This document shows, one piece after another, positions 28,023-36,851 of a DNA stretch of 64,000 bases (position 1 is the stretch's first letter; each line of letters begins with the position of its first letter). The stretch is taken from assembly GCF_937952055.1 (NCBI RefSeq), contig NZ_CALFYO010000033.1, forward strand, positions 186,001 to 250,000, in the 5' to 3' direction. Position numbers and translations under genes: made by a program. The notes under the pieces were generated by a model. The model was not told the DNA's origin. It worked only from the letters and a program-made list of their open reading frames with translations, and ran no database searches. The stretch comes from an uncultured Piscinibacter sp. GTDB taxonomy: Bacteria; Pseudomonadota; Gammaproteobacteria; Burkholderiales; Burkholderiaceae_C.

Positions 28023-29018
28023 CTACGACGAACGCTCCACCGACCGAGCACAGAATTCTAGCAGAGCTTCACGGTACTCCGACGCGGGCAACCGCGACAG
28101 TTGTGCGGCGGCCTGGGTCGCCTCCGCGCGCGCGGCAGCCCGGGTCGCGTCGATGGCGCCGGTGCGACTCACGATGTCCACGATGTCGGCCAGCCGCGCC
28201 ACTTCGCCGTGCTCGATGGCATGGCGAATCAGCTGGCGCTCTTCCTCCGTGCCTCGCTCCATGGCCAGCAGCAGAGGCAGTGTCGGCTTGCCCTCGCGCA
28301 GGTCGTCACCGACGTTCTTGCCCAGTTGAGCCGTGCTGCCCTCGTAGTCGAGCAGGTCATCGACCAGCTGGAATGCTGTACCCAGGGAGCGGCCGAACGA
28401 TGCGCAGGCCTCTTCGACCTCGCGCGGCGCTTCGGCGAGCACGGCGCCAAGCCGCGCGCTGGCCTCGAACAGCTTGGCTGTCTTGAAACGGATGACTCGC
28501 AGGTACTCGGAGACCGCGATGTCCGGGTCATGCATGTTCATCAGTTGGAGCACCTCGCCCTCCGCGATGACGTTGGTTGCATCGGCCAGGACCTCCAGCA
28601 CACGCATGCGATTGACCGACACCATCATCTGGAAGGCGCGCGAGTAGACGAAGTCGCCCACCAGCACGCTGGCTGCGTTGCCGAACAGGGCATTTGCAGT
28701 CTGACGCCCCCGCCGCAGGGCCGATTCGTCCACGACGTCGTCGTGCAGCAGTGTGGCGGTGTGGATGAATTCGACGGTCGCCGCCAGCTCGTGCTGCTCC
28801 GACCCGTTGAATCCCAACGCCCTCGAAAACAGGATCACCAGCATCGGCCGTACGCGCTTGCCGCCAGCACCGATGATGTACTCGGAAATCTGATTGACCA
28901 GCGCCACGTCCGAAGCGAGCCGGCGCCGGATCACGGCGTCGACCTCCCGCATGTCGGTTGCAACCAGACTGGCGGCGCCCGTCGGCGTGATCGTGGAGGT
29001 CGTGGTGGAAGTCTGCAC
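28023..29018 (-). CDS. ispB: Octaprenyl diphosphate synthase IspB
   Basis: Makes the C40 side chain of ubiquinone. The 331-residue protein has the first aspartate-rich motif LLHDDVVDES, GKRVRPMLV near the N-terminus, and the second motif QLVDDLLDYEG followed by GKNVGDDLREGKPTLPLL. It is divergent from rplU, the standard arrangement. A good sigma-70 promoter lies only about 17 bp upstream of the likely leader. Confidence 0.97.
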   Translation of the reverse strand: MQTSTTTSTITPTGAASLVATDMREVDAVIRRRLASDVALVNQISEYIIGAGGKRVRPMLVILFSRALGFNGSEQHELAATVEFIHTATLLHDDVVDESALRRGRQTANALFGNAASVLVGDFVYSRAFQMMVSVNRMRVLEVLADATNVIAEGEVLQLMNMHDPDIAVSEYLRVIRFKTAKLFEASARLGAVLAEAPREVEEACASFGRSLGTAFQLVDDLLDYEGSTAQLGKNVGDDLREGKPTLPLLLAMERGTEEERQLIRHAIEHGEVARLADIVDIVSRTGAIDATRAAARAEATQAAAQLSRLPASEYREALLEFCARSVERSS

Positions 29019-29041
29019 GTCGCGCTCGGATTGGTCGGCGA

Positions 29042-29069
29042 ATTATAGAAAGCCGGGCCGGCGTGCCAA
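29042..29069 (-). promoter_or_regulatory. Sigma-70 promoter of ispB
   Basis: On the minus strand TTGGCA (29064-29069), 16 bp, TATAAT (29042-29047), 24 bp before the ispB start. Confidence 0.8.
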
Positions 29070-29177
29070 CGCATGGCCGGAGACTGAAGGGAGCGTTGAT
29101 GCTATACTGAAAGGCTCTTCGCGCTGCGGAGGGGCTCTGGCAGCTCAACGCCGGAGCGAACACGAGAAAGGGCTGAT

Positions 29178-29489
29178 ATGTACGCGGTCATAAAAACCGG
29201 CGGCAAGCAATACCGAGTTGCTGCTGGCGAAAAGATCAAGGTAGAACAGATTGCTGCGGACGTTGGCCAAGAGATCACGATCGACCAGGTGTTGGCAGTT
29301 GGAAACGGCGCCGATCTGAAGGTCGGGACTCCCTTGGTGGCGGGTGCCAGCGTGAGGGCCACGGTCGTGGCGCACGGCAAGCACGACAAGGTGCGCATTT
29401 TCAAGATGCGTCGCCGCAAGCACTATCAGAAGCATGGCGGGCACCGCCAGGCGTTCACGGAGTTGCAGATCGGCGCCGTCAACGCCTGA
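29178..29489 (+). CDS. rplU: Ribosomal protein bL21
   Basis: 103-residue 50S protein. It starts MYAVIKTGGKQYRVAAGEKIKVE and has KVRIFKMRRRKHYQKHGGHRQ near the C-terminus, both diagnostic. It is followed by rpmA after 32 bp. A TATACT at 29103-29108 could be its -10 box, but the -35 is weak. Confidence 0.99.
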   Translation: MYAVIKTGGKQYRVAAGEKIKVEQIAADVGQEITIDQVLAVGNGADLKVGTPLVAGASVRATVVAHGKHDKVRIFKMRRRKHYQKHGGHRQAFTELQIGAVNA

Positions 29490-29521
29490 TCGGGTAGCGA
29501 CACACACCAAGGAGTCAGAAC

Positions 29522-29779
29522 ATGGCACAGAAAAAGGGCGGCGGCTCGACCCGAAACGGCCGTGACTCGAAGCCGAAGATGCTCGGCGTCAAGGTCTTCG
29601 GCGGGCAGAAGGTTCCGGCCGGCTCGATCATCGTGCGCCAGCGCGGCACCAAGTTCCATGCCGGCACGAACGTCGGCGTCGGCAAGGACCATACGTTGTT
29701 CGCGCTGGTTGACGGCGAAGTCAAGTTTGCTGTCAAGGGCCCGCTGAACCGCCACACGGTCAGCGTTGAAGGGGCCTGA
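29522..29779 (+). CDS. rpmA: Ribosomal protein bL27
   Basis: 85-residue 50S protein with the N-terminal MAQKKGGGSTRNGRDS tail that reaches the peptidyl-transferase centre, and the GVKVFGGQ and RQRGTKFHAG segments. An AAGGAG ribosome site precedes the ATG. Confidence 0.99.
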   Translation: MAQKKGGGSTRNGRDSKPKMLGVKVFGGQKVPAGSIIVRQRGTKFHAGTNVGVGKDHTLFALVDGEVKFAVKGPLNRHTVSVEGA

Positions 29780-29807
29780 CCAGCCGGTCGTACCCGCGGC
29801 CTGCAAC

Positions 29808-29840
29808 ACGAAGCCCCGGCCATCCGGGGCTTCGTTGTTT
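29808..29840 (+). terminator. Rho-independent terminator between rpmA and obgE
   Basis: ACGAAGCCCCGG (29808-29819), 4-nt loop, CCGGGGCTTCGT (29824-29835), then TGTTT. A strong 12-bp stem followed by a short T-rich tail; obgE may therefore depend on read-through or its own promoter. Confidence 0.8.
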
Positions 29841-29881
29841 GCGGGACTGCACTACCATCCCTTCAACGTGCAGACGCCAGC

Positions 29882-30955
29882 ATGAAGTTCGTCGACGAAG
29901 CCACCATTGAGGTCGTTGCCGGCAATGGCGGCAATGGCTGCGCCAGCTTCCGCCGCGAGAAGTTCATTCCCTTCGGCGGACCGGACGGCGGGGACGGCGG
30001 TCGCGGTGGCAGCGTGTTCGCCGTGGGCGACCGCAACCTCAACACGCTGATCGACTTCCGCTACGCGAGGCGCCACGAGGCACGCAACGGCGAGAGCGGC
30101 CGCGGCTCCGACCAATACGGTGCGGCTGCCGACGACATCGTGTTGCGCATGCCGATGGGTACCATCATCACCGACCTGGACACGGGCGATGTGATCGCGG
30201 AACTCCTGGTGCCGGGCGAGAAGGTGTTGCTTGCCAAGGGCGGCGACGGGGGCTTCGGCAACTTACACTTCAAGAGCAGCACCAACCGGGCGCCGCGACA
30301 GAAGACCCCCGGCTGGCCTGGCGAGCACCGCAAGCTGCGGCTCGAACTGCGCGTGCTCGCAGACGTCGGACTGCTGGGCATGCCGAACGCCGGTAAGTCG
30401 ACCTTGATCGCTGCCATCTCGAACGCCAAGCCGAAGATCGCCGACTACCCTTTCACGACGTTGCACCCGAATCTCGGTGTGGTCCGTGTCGGACCGGAGC
30501 AGAGCTTCGTGGTCGCGGACGTGCCGGGCCTGATCGAGGGCGCCGCCGAGGGCGCCGGGCTGGGGCACCTCTTCCTGCGTCACCTGCAGCGCACGCATCT
30601 GCTGTTGCATGTGGTGGACCTCGCGCCGTTCGACGACACGGTCGATCCGGTGGTGCAGGCCCGCGCGATCGTGGCCGAACTCAAGAAGTACGATCCCGCA
30701 CTGCACGCCAAGCCGCGCTGGCTGGTGCTCAACAAACTCGACATGATCCCCGAAGAGGAGCGCGAGCGCCGCGTAGGCGAGTTCGTGCGCCGCTTCCGCT
30801 GGAAAGGGCCGGTGTTCCAGATCTCTGCCCTCACGCGCGGCGGTTGCGAGCCGCTGGTGCGCGCGGTGTACGAGCATGTGGCCAAGTTGCGCAATGTGAC
30901 CCCCGAGGATCCGGATCCCCGCTTCGACGCCGTCGATGACGGCCGCGCACCGTGA
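29882..30955 (+). CDS. obgE: Obg GTPase (CgtA/ObgE)
   Basis: Ribosome-associated GTPase. The glycine-rich Obg fold is at the N-terminus (MKFVDEATIEVVAGNGGNG, GGPDGGDGGRGGSV), followed by the G domain with GMPNAGKST, DYPFTTLHPNLG, DVPGLIEGA and NKLDM. At 357 residues it has a short C-terminal tail. The stop overlaps the GTG of proB. Confidence 0.98.
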   Translation: MKFVDEATIEVVAGNGGNGCASFRREKFIPFGGPDGGDGGRGGSVFAVGDRNLNTLIDFRYARRHEARNGESGRGSDQYGAAADDIVLRMPMGTIITDLDTGDVIAELLVPGEKVLLAKGGDGGFGNLHFKSSTNRAPRQKTPGWPGEHRKLRLELRVLADVGLLGMPNAGKSTLIAAISNAKPKIADYPFTTLHPNLGVVRVGPEQSFVVADVPGLIEGAAEGAGLGHLFLRHLQRTHLLLHVVDLAPFDDTVDPVVQARAIVAELKKYDPALHAKPRWLVLNKLDMIPEEERERRVGEFVRRFRWKGPVFQISALTRGGCEPLVRAVYEHVAKLRNVTPEDPDPRFDAVDDGRAP

Positions 30956-32070
30956 GCCAGGCACTGACACTCGCGCGACGCATCGTCGTCAAGGTCGGCT
31001 CCAGCCTTGTCACCGACGAGGGCCGTGGTGTCGACGCGCGGGCGATCGGCCACTGGTGCCGACAGATGGCTGCACTGGCGCGCGAGGGCCGTGAGCTGGT
31101 GATGGTGTCCAGCGGCGCCATCGCCGAGGGCATGAAGCGTCTCGGTTGGGTCACGCGGCCGAAGGAGGTGCACGAACTCCAGGCCGCCGCCGCCGTCGGG
31201 CAGATGGGGTTGGCGCAGATCTACGAGTCGAAACTGCGGGAACAAGGCATGGGCAGTGCCCAGGTGCTGCTCACGCATGCCGATCTCGCCGACCGCGAGC
31301 GCTATCTCAACGCGCGCTCGACCTTGCTCACATTGCTCGGCCTGGGCGTGCTGCCGGTCATCAACGAGAACGACACCGTCGTCAACGACGAGATCAAATT
31401 CGGCGACAACGACACGCTCGGCGCCCTGGTGGCCAACCTGATCGACGCCGACGCGCTCGTCATCCTTACCGATCAGAAGGGTCTGTACACCGCCGATCCG
31501 CGCAAGGATCTGGCGGCAACTCTCGTGCACGAGGCGAGGGCCGGTGATCCCGAGCTCGAGCGCATGGCGGGTGGGGCGGGCTCCAGCCTCGGCCGCGGCG
31601 GCATGCTCACCAAGATTCTCGCGGCCAAGCGCGCCGCTGGCAGCGGCGCGAGCACGGTGATCGCCTGGGGGCGTGAACCCGATGTGCTGATCCGACTGGC
31701 GCATGGTGAATCGATCGGCACGGCACTGATCGCGGCGACGCCGAAGCAGGCGGCACGCAAGCAATGGATGGCCGACCATCTGCAACTGCGTGGCGCCGTG
31801 GTGGTCGATGCGGGTGCAGCAAAGAAGGTCTGCGAAGAAGGCAAGAGCCTGCTGCCGATCGGCGTGGTCGACGTGCACGGAGAGTTCCATCGCGGCGACG
31901 TCATCGCGGTGCGCGGGCCCGAAGGCGCGGAGATTGCCCGCGGCCTGGCCAACTACAGCAGCGCCGAAGCGCGCCTCATCTCTCGGCGGCCGTCGACCGA
32001 CTTCGAGCGTCTGCTCGGCTACAGCGCCGAGCCGGAGATGATCCACCGCGACAACCTCGTGCTCGTCTGA
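30952..32070 (+). CDS. proB: Glutamate 5-kinase ProB
   Basis: First step of proline synthesis. The 372-residue protein has an amino-acid-kinase domain (RRIVVKVGSSLVTDEG, VSSGAIAEGMKRLG, INENDTVVNDEIKFGDND, ILTDQKGLYTADP) and a C-terminal PUA domain (GAVVVDAGAAKKV onward). It starts with GTG at 30952, overlapping the obgE stop by 4 bp, so the two are translationally coupled. Confidence 0.97.
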   Translation: MSQALTLARRIVVKVGSSLVTDEGRGVDARAIGHWCRQMAALAREGRELVMVSSGAIAEGMKRLGWVTRPKEVHELQAAAAVGQMGLAQIYESKLREQGMGSAQVLLTHADLADRERYLNARSTLLTLLGLGVLPVINENDTVVNDEIKFGDNDTLGALVANLIDADALVILTDQKGLYTADPRKDLAATLVHEARAGDPELERMAGGAGSSLGRGGMLTKILAAKRAAGSGASTVIAWGREPDVLIRLAHGESIGTALIAATPKQAARKQWMADHLQLRGAVVVDAGAAKKVCEEGKSLLPIGVVDVHGEFHRGDVIAVRGPEGAEIARGLANYSSAEARLISRRPSTDFERLLGYSAEPEMIHRDNLVLV

Positions 32071-32085
32071 ACGCAGGTGCCGTGT

Positions 32086-32670
32086 TCAACCGCCCTCGGT
32101 CGCGGGCGGTAGGGCGTCGCCTTCGTCCGCGTGACCGTGCTCCTCGGCGCGGTGATGCGGGCGCAGTCCCGAGCGCAGGTAGCGGTTGTGGTGATGGGCG
32201 CGCGGCAGGAAGCGCGCGAGTTCGGTCAAGGCCATCTGATAGACATCGCGCTTGAAGTCGATGACCACCTCGAGCGGCACCCAGTATTCGTTCCAGCGCC
32301 AGGCATCGAACTCCGGGTGGTCGCTGGCGCGCAGATTCATGTCGCTGTCGCGGCCGGTGAGCTGGAGCAGGAACCAGATCTGCTTCTGGCCGCGATAGTG
32401 ACCCCGCGCATCCCGGCGGATGTAGTGCTCGGGGACTTCATAGCGCAACCAGTCGCGCGTGCGCGCCACGATGCGTACATGCTCCGGCCTCAGCCCCACT
32501 TCCTCGTGGAGCTCGCGGTACATCGCCTGCTCAGGCGTCTCGCCGTGCTTGATGCCCCCTTGCGGGAACTGCCAGGAGTGGGTCCGTATGCGCTTGCCCC
32601 AGAAAACCTGGTTCTTGTGGTTGAGCAGGATGATGCCGACGTTGGGTCTGAACCCCTCACGGTCGAGCAT
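32086..32670 (-). CDS. rppH: RNA pyrophosphohydrolase RppH
   Basis: Removes pyrophosphate from mRNA 5' ends and so triggers decay. The 194-residue nudix protein starts MLDREGFRPNVGIILLNHKNQVFWGKR and has the nudix box GGIKHGETPEQAMYRELHEEVGL. The ATG at 32670 is preferred over an in-frame TTG two codons earlier because the family begins MLDREG. The C-terminal HHHNRYLRSGLRPHH tail is longer than in E. coli, as in other betaproteobacteria. Divergent from proS. Confidence 0.96.
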   Translation of the reverse strand: MLDREGFRPNVGIILLNHKNQVFWGKRIRTHSWQFPQGGIKHGETPEQAMYRELHEEVGLRPEHVRIVARTRDWLRYEVPEHYIRRDARGHYRGQKQIWFLLQLTGRDSDMNLRASDHPEFDAWRWNEYWVPLEVVIDFKRDVYQMALTELARFLPRAHHHNRYLRSGLRPHHRAEEHGHADEGDALPPATEGG

Positions 32671-32767
32671 AATCAACCCCGAATTCTGCTAGTTCAAATC
32701 ATTATTGCATCGGCATGACGGGATTCAACCCCTTGGGTTTCCCGCATCCCCGCCCGATGTCTCCTCC

Positions 32768-34513
32768 ATGAAAGCCACCCAGTTCTTCGTCTCCACCCTG
32801 AAGGAAGCGCCGGCGGATGCCGAGGTCATGAGCCACAAGCTGATGATGCGTGCCGGCATGATCAAACGCCTCGGTGCGGGCATCTACAGCTACATGCCCA
32901 TGGGGCTGCGCGTGATCCGCAAGGTCGAGCAGATCATTCGCGAGGAGATGAATCGCGCCGGGGCCGTCGAGCTGCTGATGCCGGTGGTGCAGCCGGCCGA
33001 ACTGTGGCAAGAGACGGGCCGCTTCGAGAAGATGGGCCCGGAGTTGCTGCGCGTGAAGGACCGTCACGAGCGCGACTTCATCATCCAGCCGACCTCGGAA
33101 GAGGTGATCACCGACATCGCGCGCCAGGAGCTGCGCAGTTACCGCTCGCTGCCGAAGAACTTCTATCACATCCAGACGAAGTTCCGCGATGAGCGGCGCC
33201 CTCGATTCGGCGTGATGCGAGGGCGCGAGTTCACGATGAAGGATGCGTACTCGTTCGACCGCGACGTCGAATCGGCAGGGCGCAGCTACGAGCAGATGTA
33301 TGCCGCCTACGTGCGCATCTTCGAGCGGCTCGGCCTGACCTTCCGCGCCGTCGCCGCCGACACGGGTGCGATCGGCGGCGATCGCTCGCACGAGTTCCAG
33401 GTCATCGCCGAGACCGGCGAGGACGCGATCGTCTACTGCCCCGACTCCGACTACGCCGCCAACATCGAACTGGCCGAGGCCCTTGCGCCCAAGTCGCCGC
33501 GTGGCGCTGCGTCACAGCCGCTGCGCAAGACGCCGACGCCGGGCAAAGCCACCTGCGAAGATGTCGCGACGCTGCTCGGACTGCCGCTGCAACACACGGT
33601 GAAGTCGCTGGTGCTTGCCACCGACGAGCACAGCGCTGCCGGCGACGTGGTGCGAACGACCGTCTGGCTGCTGCTCGTGCGCGGCGACCACCAGCTCAAC
33701 GAGGTGAAGGTCGGCAAGCTGCACGGCCTGAACCATGGCTTTCGCTTCGCCACTGCGGCAGAAATCGAGAGCCACTTCGGCTGCAAACCGGGCTACCTGG
33801 GGCCGATCGGCACGGTGTTACCGGTGAAGGTGGTGGCCGATCGCACCGTCGCGGCGATGAGCGACTTCGTCTGCGGCGCCAATGCTGCCGACTACCATTA
33901 CACGGGCGTGAACTGGGGCCGCGACCTGCCCGAACCCGATGTCGTGGCCGACATTCGCAACGTCGTCGAGGGTGAGCCTTCGCCCGATGGCAAGGGCACG
34001 CTGGCCATCCAGCGCGGCATCGAGGTCGGCCACGTATTCTTCCTCGGCACGAAGTACAGCCTGGCGATGAACGCGACTTACCTGGACGAGAACGGCAAGC
34101 CGCAGCTGATGCAGATGGGCTGCTACGGCATCGGCGTGACGCGCATCCTCGGCGCGGCGATCGAGCAGGGCCACGACGAGCGTGGCATCGTCTGGCCGGA
34201 CGCCATGGCGCCGTTCACCGTGGTGATCTGCCCGATCGGCTACGACCGCAGCGCCGACGTGCGGGCGGCGGCCGATCGACTGCATGCCGAACTCGATGAT
34301 CTCGGTGTCGACGCGATGCTCGACGATCGCGGCGAGCGGCCCGGCGCGATGTTCGCCGACTGGGAACTGGTCGGCATCCCGCATCGCGTCGTCATCTCGG
34401 ATCGCGGCCTGAAGGATGGCAAGGTCGAGTACCAGGGGCGCCGCGACACGCAGGCCGAAGCCCTGGCGGTGAGCGACGTGCTCGCCCACCTGAAGGGGGT
34501 GCTGAACCGATGA
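32768..34513 (+). CDS. proS: Prolyl-tRNA synthetase (bacterial type with editing domain)
   Basis: 581-residue class II synthetase. Motif 2 (FRDERRPRFGVMRGREFTMKDAYSF) and motif 3 (CYGIGVTRILGA) flank an inserted YbaK-type editing domain (about residues 230-380), and an anticodon-binding domain follows. The ATG at 32768 gives the family start MKATQFFVSTLKEAP; a TTG at 32705 in frame was ignored. The stop overlaps the next gene by 4 bp. Confidence 0.98.
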   Translation: MKATQFFVSTLKEAPADAEVMSHKLMMRAGMIKRLGAGIYSYMPMGLRVIRKVEQIIREEMNRAGAVELLMPVVQPAELWQETGRFEKMGPELLRVKDRHERDFIIQPTSEEVITDIARQELRSYRSLPKNFYHIQTKFRDERRPRFGVMRGREFTMKDAYSFDRDVESAGRSYEQMYAAYVRIFERLGLTFRAVAADTGAIGGDRSHEFQVIAETGEDAIVYCPDSDYAANIELAEALAPKSPRGAASQPLRKTPTPGKATCEDVATLLGLPLQHTVKSLVLATDEHSAAGDVVRTTVWLLLVRGDHQLNEVKVGKLHGLNHGFRFATAAEIESHFGCKPGYLGPIGTVLPVKVVADRTVAAMSDFVCGANAADYHYTGVNWGRDLPEPDVVADIRNVVEGEPSPDGKGTLAIQRGIEVGHVFFLGTKYSLAMNATYLDENGKPQLMQMGCYGIGVTRILGAAIEQGHDERGIVWPDAMAPFTVVICPIGYDRSADVRAAADRLHAELDDLGVDAMLDDRGERPGAMFADWELVGIPHRVVISDRGLKDGKVEYQGRRDTQAEALAVSDVLAHLKGVLNR

Positions 34514-35154
34514 CTGGCATGCGCTCCCCCGCCGGGAGCGCGCGGCGCCGGCTGTTGCTCGCCGCGATGTTGGCGCCGGCGTCCGCCCTCGTGTCTCGGC
34601 ATGCCCAAGCCGGAGCGCAGGTCGAGGAGCCGCTGGCCGACTCGGTGCGCGGAGCGCTCTCCGCCGCGATCGGCAACAGTGCGCCGCCGAAGCCGTCGTT
34701 CGACAGCACGGAGGCGCGCCTCGCCTACCTGCGCTGGCTGGGGGCGATGAGCACGCGGCTGCAGCGGCGCAAGGCAGAGCACATCACGCGTGTCGAGTTT
34801 CTCGAGGCCACTTGGTACGAGAGCAAGCGTGCTGGCCTCGAGCCGGCGCTGGTGCTCGGCCTCGTGCAGGTGGAGAGCGGCTTTCGCAAGTACGCCATCA
34901 GCTCGGCCGGTGCCCGCGGCTACATGCAGGTGATGCCGTTCTGGGCGCGCTTGATCGGTGACGGCGATCCTTCCCGCCTCTTCCACATGCAGACCAACCT
35001 TCGCTTCGGCTGCGTGATCCTGCGGCACTACCTCGATGTCGAGCGGGGCGACCTGTTCATGGCCCTGGGCCGCTACAACGGCAGTCGCGGCCGGGCCGAG
35101 TATCCCAGGGCGGTGCTCGGCGCGCGCAAGGCCTGGCTGCACCCCGACGGTTAA
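34510..35154 (+). CDS. Lytic transglycosylase (SLT domain)
   Basis: A 214-residue exported murein hydrolase. It has an arginine-rich signal peptide (RRRLLLAAMLAPASALVSRHAQA), then an SLT-like catalytic domain with the glutamate in VQVESGFRKYAISSAGARGYMQVMPFW and the later RYNGS motif. Downstream of proS with ATGA overlap, an arrangement common in this order. It likely cleaves septal or sidewall peptidoglycan; the exact role is not shown. Confidence 0.92.
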   Translation: MTGMRSPAGSARRRLLLAAMLAPASALVSRHAQAGAQVEEPLADSVRGALSAAIGNSAPPKPSFDSTEARLAYLRWLGAMSTRLQRRKAEHITRVEFLEATWYESKRAGLEPALVLGLVQVESGFRKYAISSAGARGYMQVMPFWARLIGDGDPSRLFHMQTNLRFGCVILRHYLDVERGDLFMALGRYNGSRGRAEYPRAVLGARKAWLHPDG

Positions 35155-35155
35155 G

Positions 35156-35734
35156 TCAGTCCGGGGAGAGGCCGGCCCAGGACTTCGGCGCCGCCTGGCC
35201 CACGCCGATCAGCGTCAGTACGCGCTCCACCGTTTCATCGATCAGCTCGTCGATCGTCTGCGGTCGGTGGTAGAAGGCCGGCAGCGGCGGGAAGACCACC
35301 GCGCCCATCTCGGTGGCAGCGCTCATGTTGCGCAGATGCGCCAGATTGAGCGGCGTCTCGCGCACCATCAGCACGAGGCGGCGGCGTTCCTTCAGCGTGA
35401 CGTCGGCTGCACGTGTCAGCAGGTTGTCCGACAGTCCGTGGGCGATGGCCGCGAGAGACTTCATCGAGCAAGGGGCGACGACCATGGCGTCGGTCGCGAA
35501 GGAGCCGCTCGCAATGGCCGCGCCGACATCGCCCGGTGCATAGGCCACGTCGGCCAGCGACTCGAGCGAGCGGCGATCGATGCCCAGTTCGTGGTGGACG
35601 TTGAGCACGCCCGCCGGACTGGCGACGAGATGGGTCTCCCGCTGCGTCTCACGCAGCCGCCGCAGCAAGCGCACGGCGTACACGGCTCCCGTCGCACCGG
35701 TGATGCCGACGACGACGCGCCGGGCAGTGGTCAT
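35156..35734 (-). CDS. ubiX: Flavin prenyltransferase UbiX
   Basis: Makes the prenylated FMN cofactor used by UbiD in ubiquinone synthesis. The 192-residue protein has GITGATGAVYAVRLL at the N-terminus, the VVAPCSMKSLAAIAHG segment and RRRLVLMVRETPLNLAHLRNM. Its start overlaps the grxD stop by 4 bp. Confidence 0.96.
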   Translation of the reverse strand: MTTARRVVVGITGATGAVYAVRLLRRLRETQRETHLVASPAGVLNVHHELGIDRRSLESLADVAYAPGDVGAAIASGSFATDAMVVAPCSMKSLAAIAHGLSDNLLTRAADVTLKERRRLVLMVRETPLNLAHLRNMSAATEMGAVVFPPLPAFYHRPQTIDELIDETVERVLTLIGVGQAAPKSWAGLSPD

Positions 35735-36042
35735 GCGTTGAGCAGCGGCTGCAGCTCACCCGACTCGTACATTTCCATCATGATGTCCGAGCCGCCGACG
35801 AATTCGCCGTTGACGTAGAGCTGCGGAATGGTCGGCCAATTGGCGTATTCCTTGATGCCCTGACGAACCTCGTCGTCCTCGAGGACGTTGACGGTCTTCA
35901 GGTCCTGCACGCCGCAGGCTTTCAGGATCTGCACTGCGCGGCCGGAGAAGCCGCACATCGGAAACTGGGCGGTGCCCTTCATGAAGAGCACCACATGGTG
36001 GTTCTTGACGATCTGGTCGATGCGGGTCTGGACGTCGCTCAT
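35731..36042 (-). CDS. grxD: Monothiol glutaredoxin GrxD
   Basis: 103-residue CGFS glutaredoxin that carries and delivers [2Fe-2S] clusters. CGFS is at residues 30-33 (QFPMCGFSGRAV), with the glutathione-binding WPTIPQLYVNGEFVGGSDI segment. In an operon with ubiX downstream. Confidence 0.97.
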   Translation of the reverse strand: MSDVQTRIDQIVKNHHVVLFMKGTAQFPMCGFSGRAVQILKACGVQDLKTVNVLEDDEVRQGIKEYANWPTIPQLYVNGEFVGGSDIMMEMYESGELQPLLNA

Positions 36043-36142
36043 GGTCTTGGTCAGGCTGTGTTCGGACAGAGCCCGAGGTTATACGGCATGCGCCCTCCCC
36101 GCGGCCACGGCCGGCCCGAGAGTCCCCGCGGCGCAGCGAGGT

Positions 36143-36742
36143 TCAGAAGGCGTAGGAGGCGCCGACCTGCAGCACAGGCGTCAGACGCAGCTCGCGAACG
36201 AGGTCGTCGAGGCCTTGGCTGCCACCCGCTCGGCCGAGCCGCACGGAGTTGCCTGCACCGATCGCCATCAGTCCGAAGTCGGCGCTGAAGCTCCAGCCGC
36301 CGCGCCCCGCCAGCCCGCTGTAGCCGATGCCCAGGTAGGGCAGCGCCGATTGTTCATCGCGCGTGTCGCCGAGCAGACTCGACGCGAGACTCGGCGCCCC
36401 CAGGGCGCCGCCCGGCTGTCCGGCCCACAGAGTCGACCGCGGCCCCACCACGAGGCCGCTGGTGGCACGCAGCACGCTGGCACTCCCGTCATCCGCCAGT
36501 GAGCGTCGGAACAGATAGTCGCCCATCAGGCTCAAGCTTCGAGGCTTCAGTCCCTGTTGGGTGTTGTCGCCGAAAGCCGCGCGCCACGGCGGCGCGGGTT
36601 GACTCACGGCCAGCCTTGCCTGCCAGCGCGACCAGGGCAGGCTGTCTGCGCTCAGGACCAGTCCATCACCTTGGTCGGACCGTGCACTGAGCGGTAGCGC
36701 GGCCACAAGAACGGCAGTGAGTACCCACTTGGTAGTCTGCAT
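36143..36742 (-). CDS. Putative exported outer-membrane protein
   Basis: A 199-residue protein with a signal peptide (VLTAVLVAALPLSARS), several alternating strands with GLGY-like turns (LPYLGIGYSGLAGRGGWSFSADFGLM) and an aromatic end (VLQVGASYAF), all consistent with a small beta-barrel. Similar proteins occur near prmC/prfA in Burkholderiales; function unknown to me. A signal-bearing ATG at 36742 is preceded by GGGGAG. Confidence 0.75.
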   Translation of the reverse strand: MQTTKWVLTAVLVAALPLSARSDQGDGLVLSADSLPWSRWQARLAVSQPAPPWRAAFGDNTQQGLKPRSLSLMGDYLFRRSLADDGSASVLRATSGLVVGPRSTLWAGQPGGALGAPSLASSLLGDTRDEQSALPYLGIGYSGLAGRGGWSFSADFGLMAIGAGNSVRLGRAGGSQGLDDLVRELRLTPVLQVGASYAF

Positions 36743-36851
36743 GGCAAGCTCCCCGTGAACCGAGATTCATGCTACGCCCGACTCGGCGGCTTGTGTGCCC
36801 TGCGACCCCCCCGCCCGTGGTGGTGTCGCTATTTCCGCCAAGAAACCACGT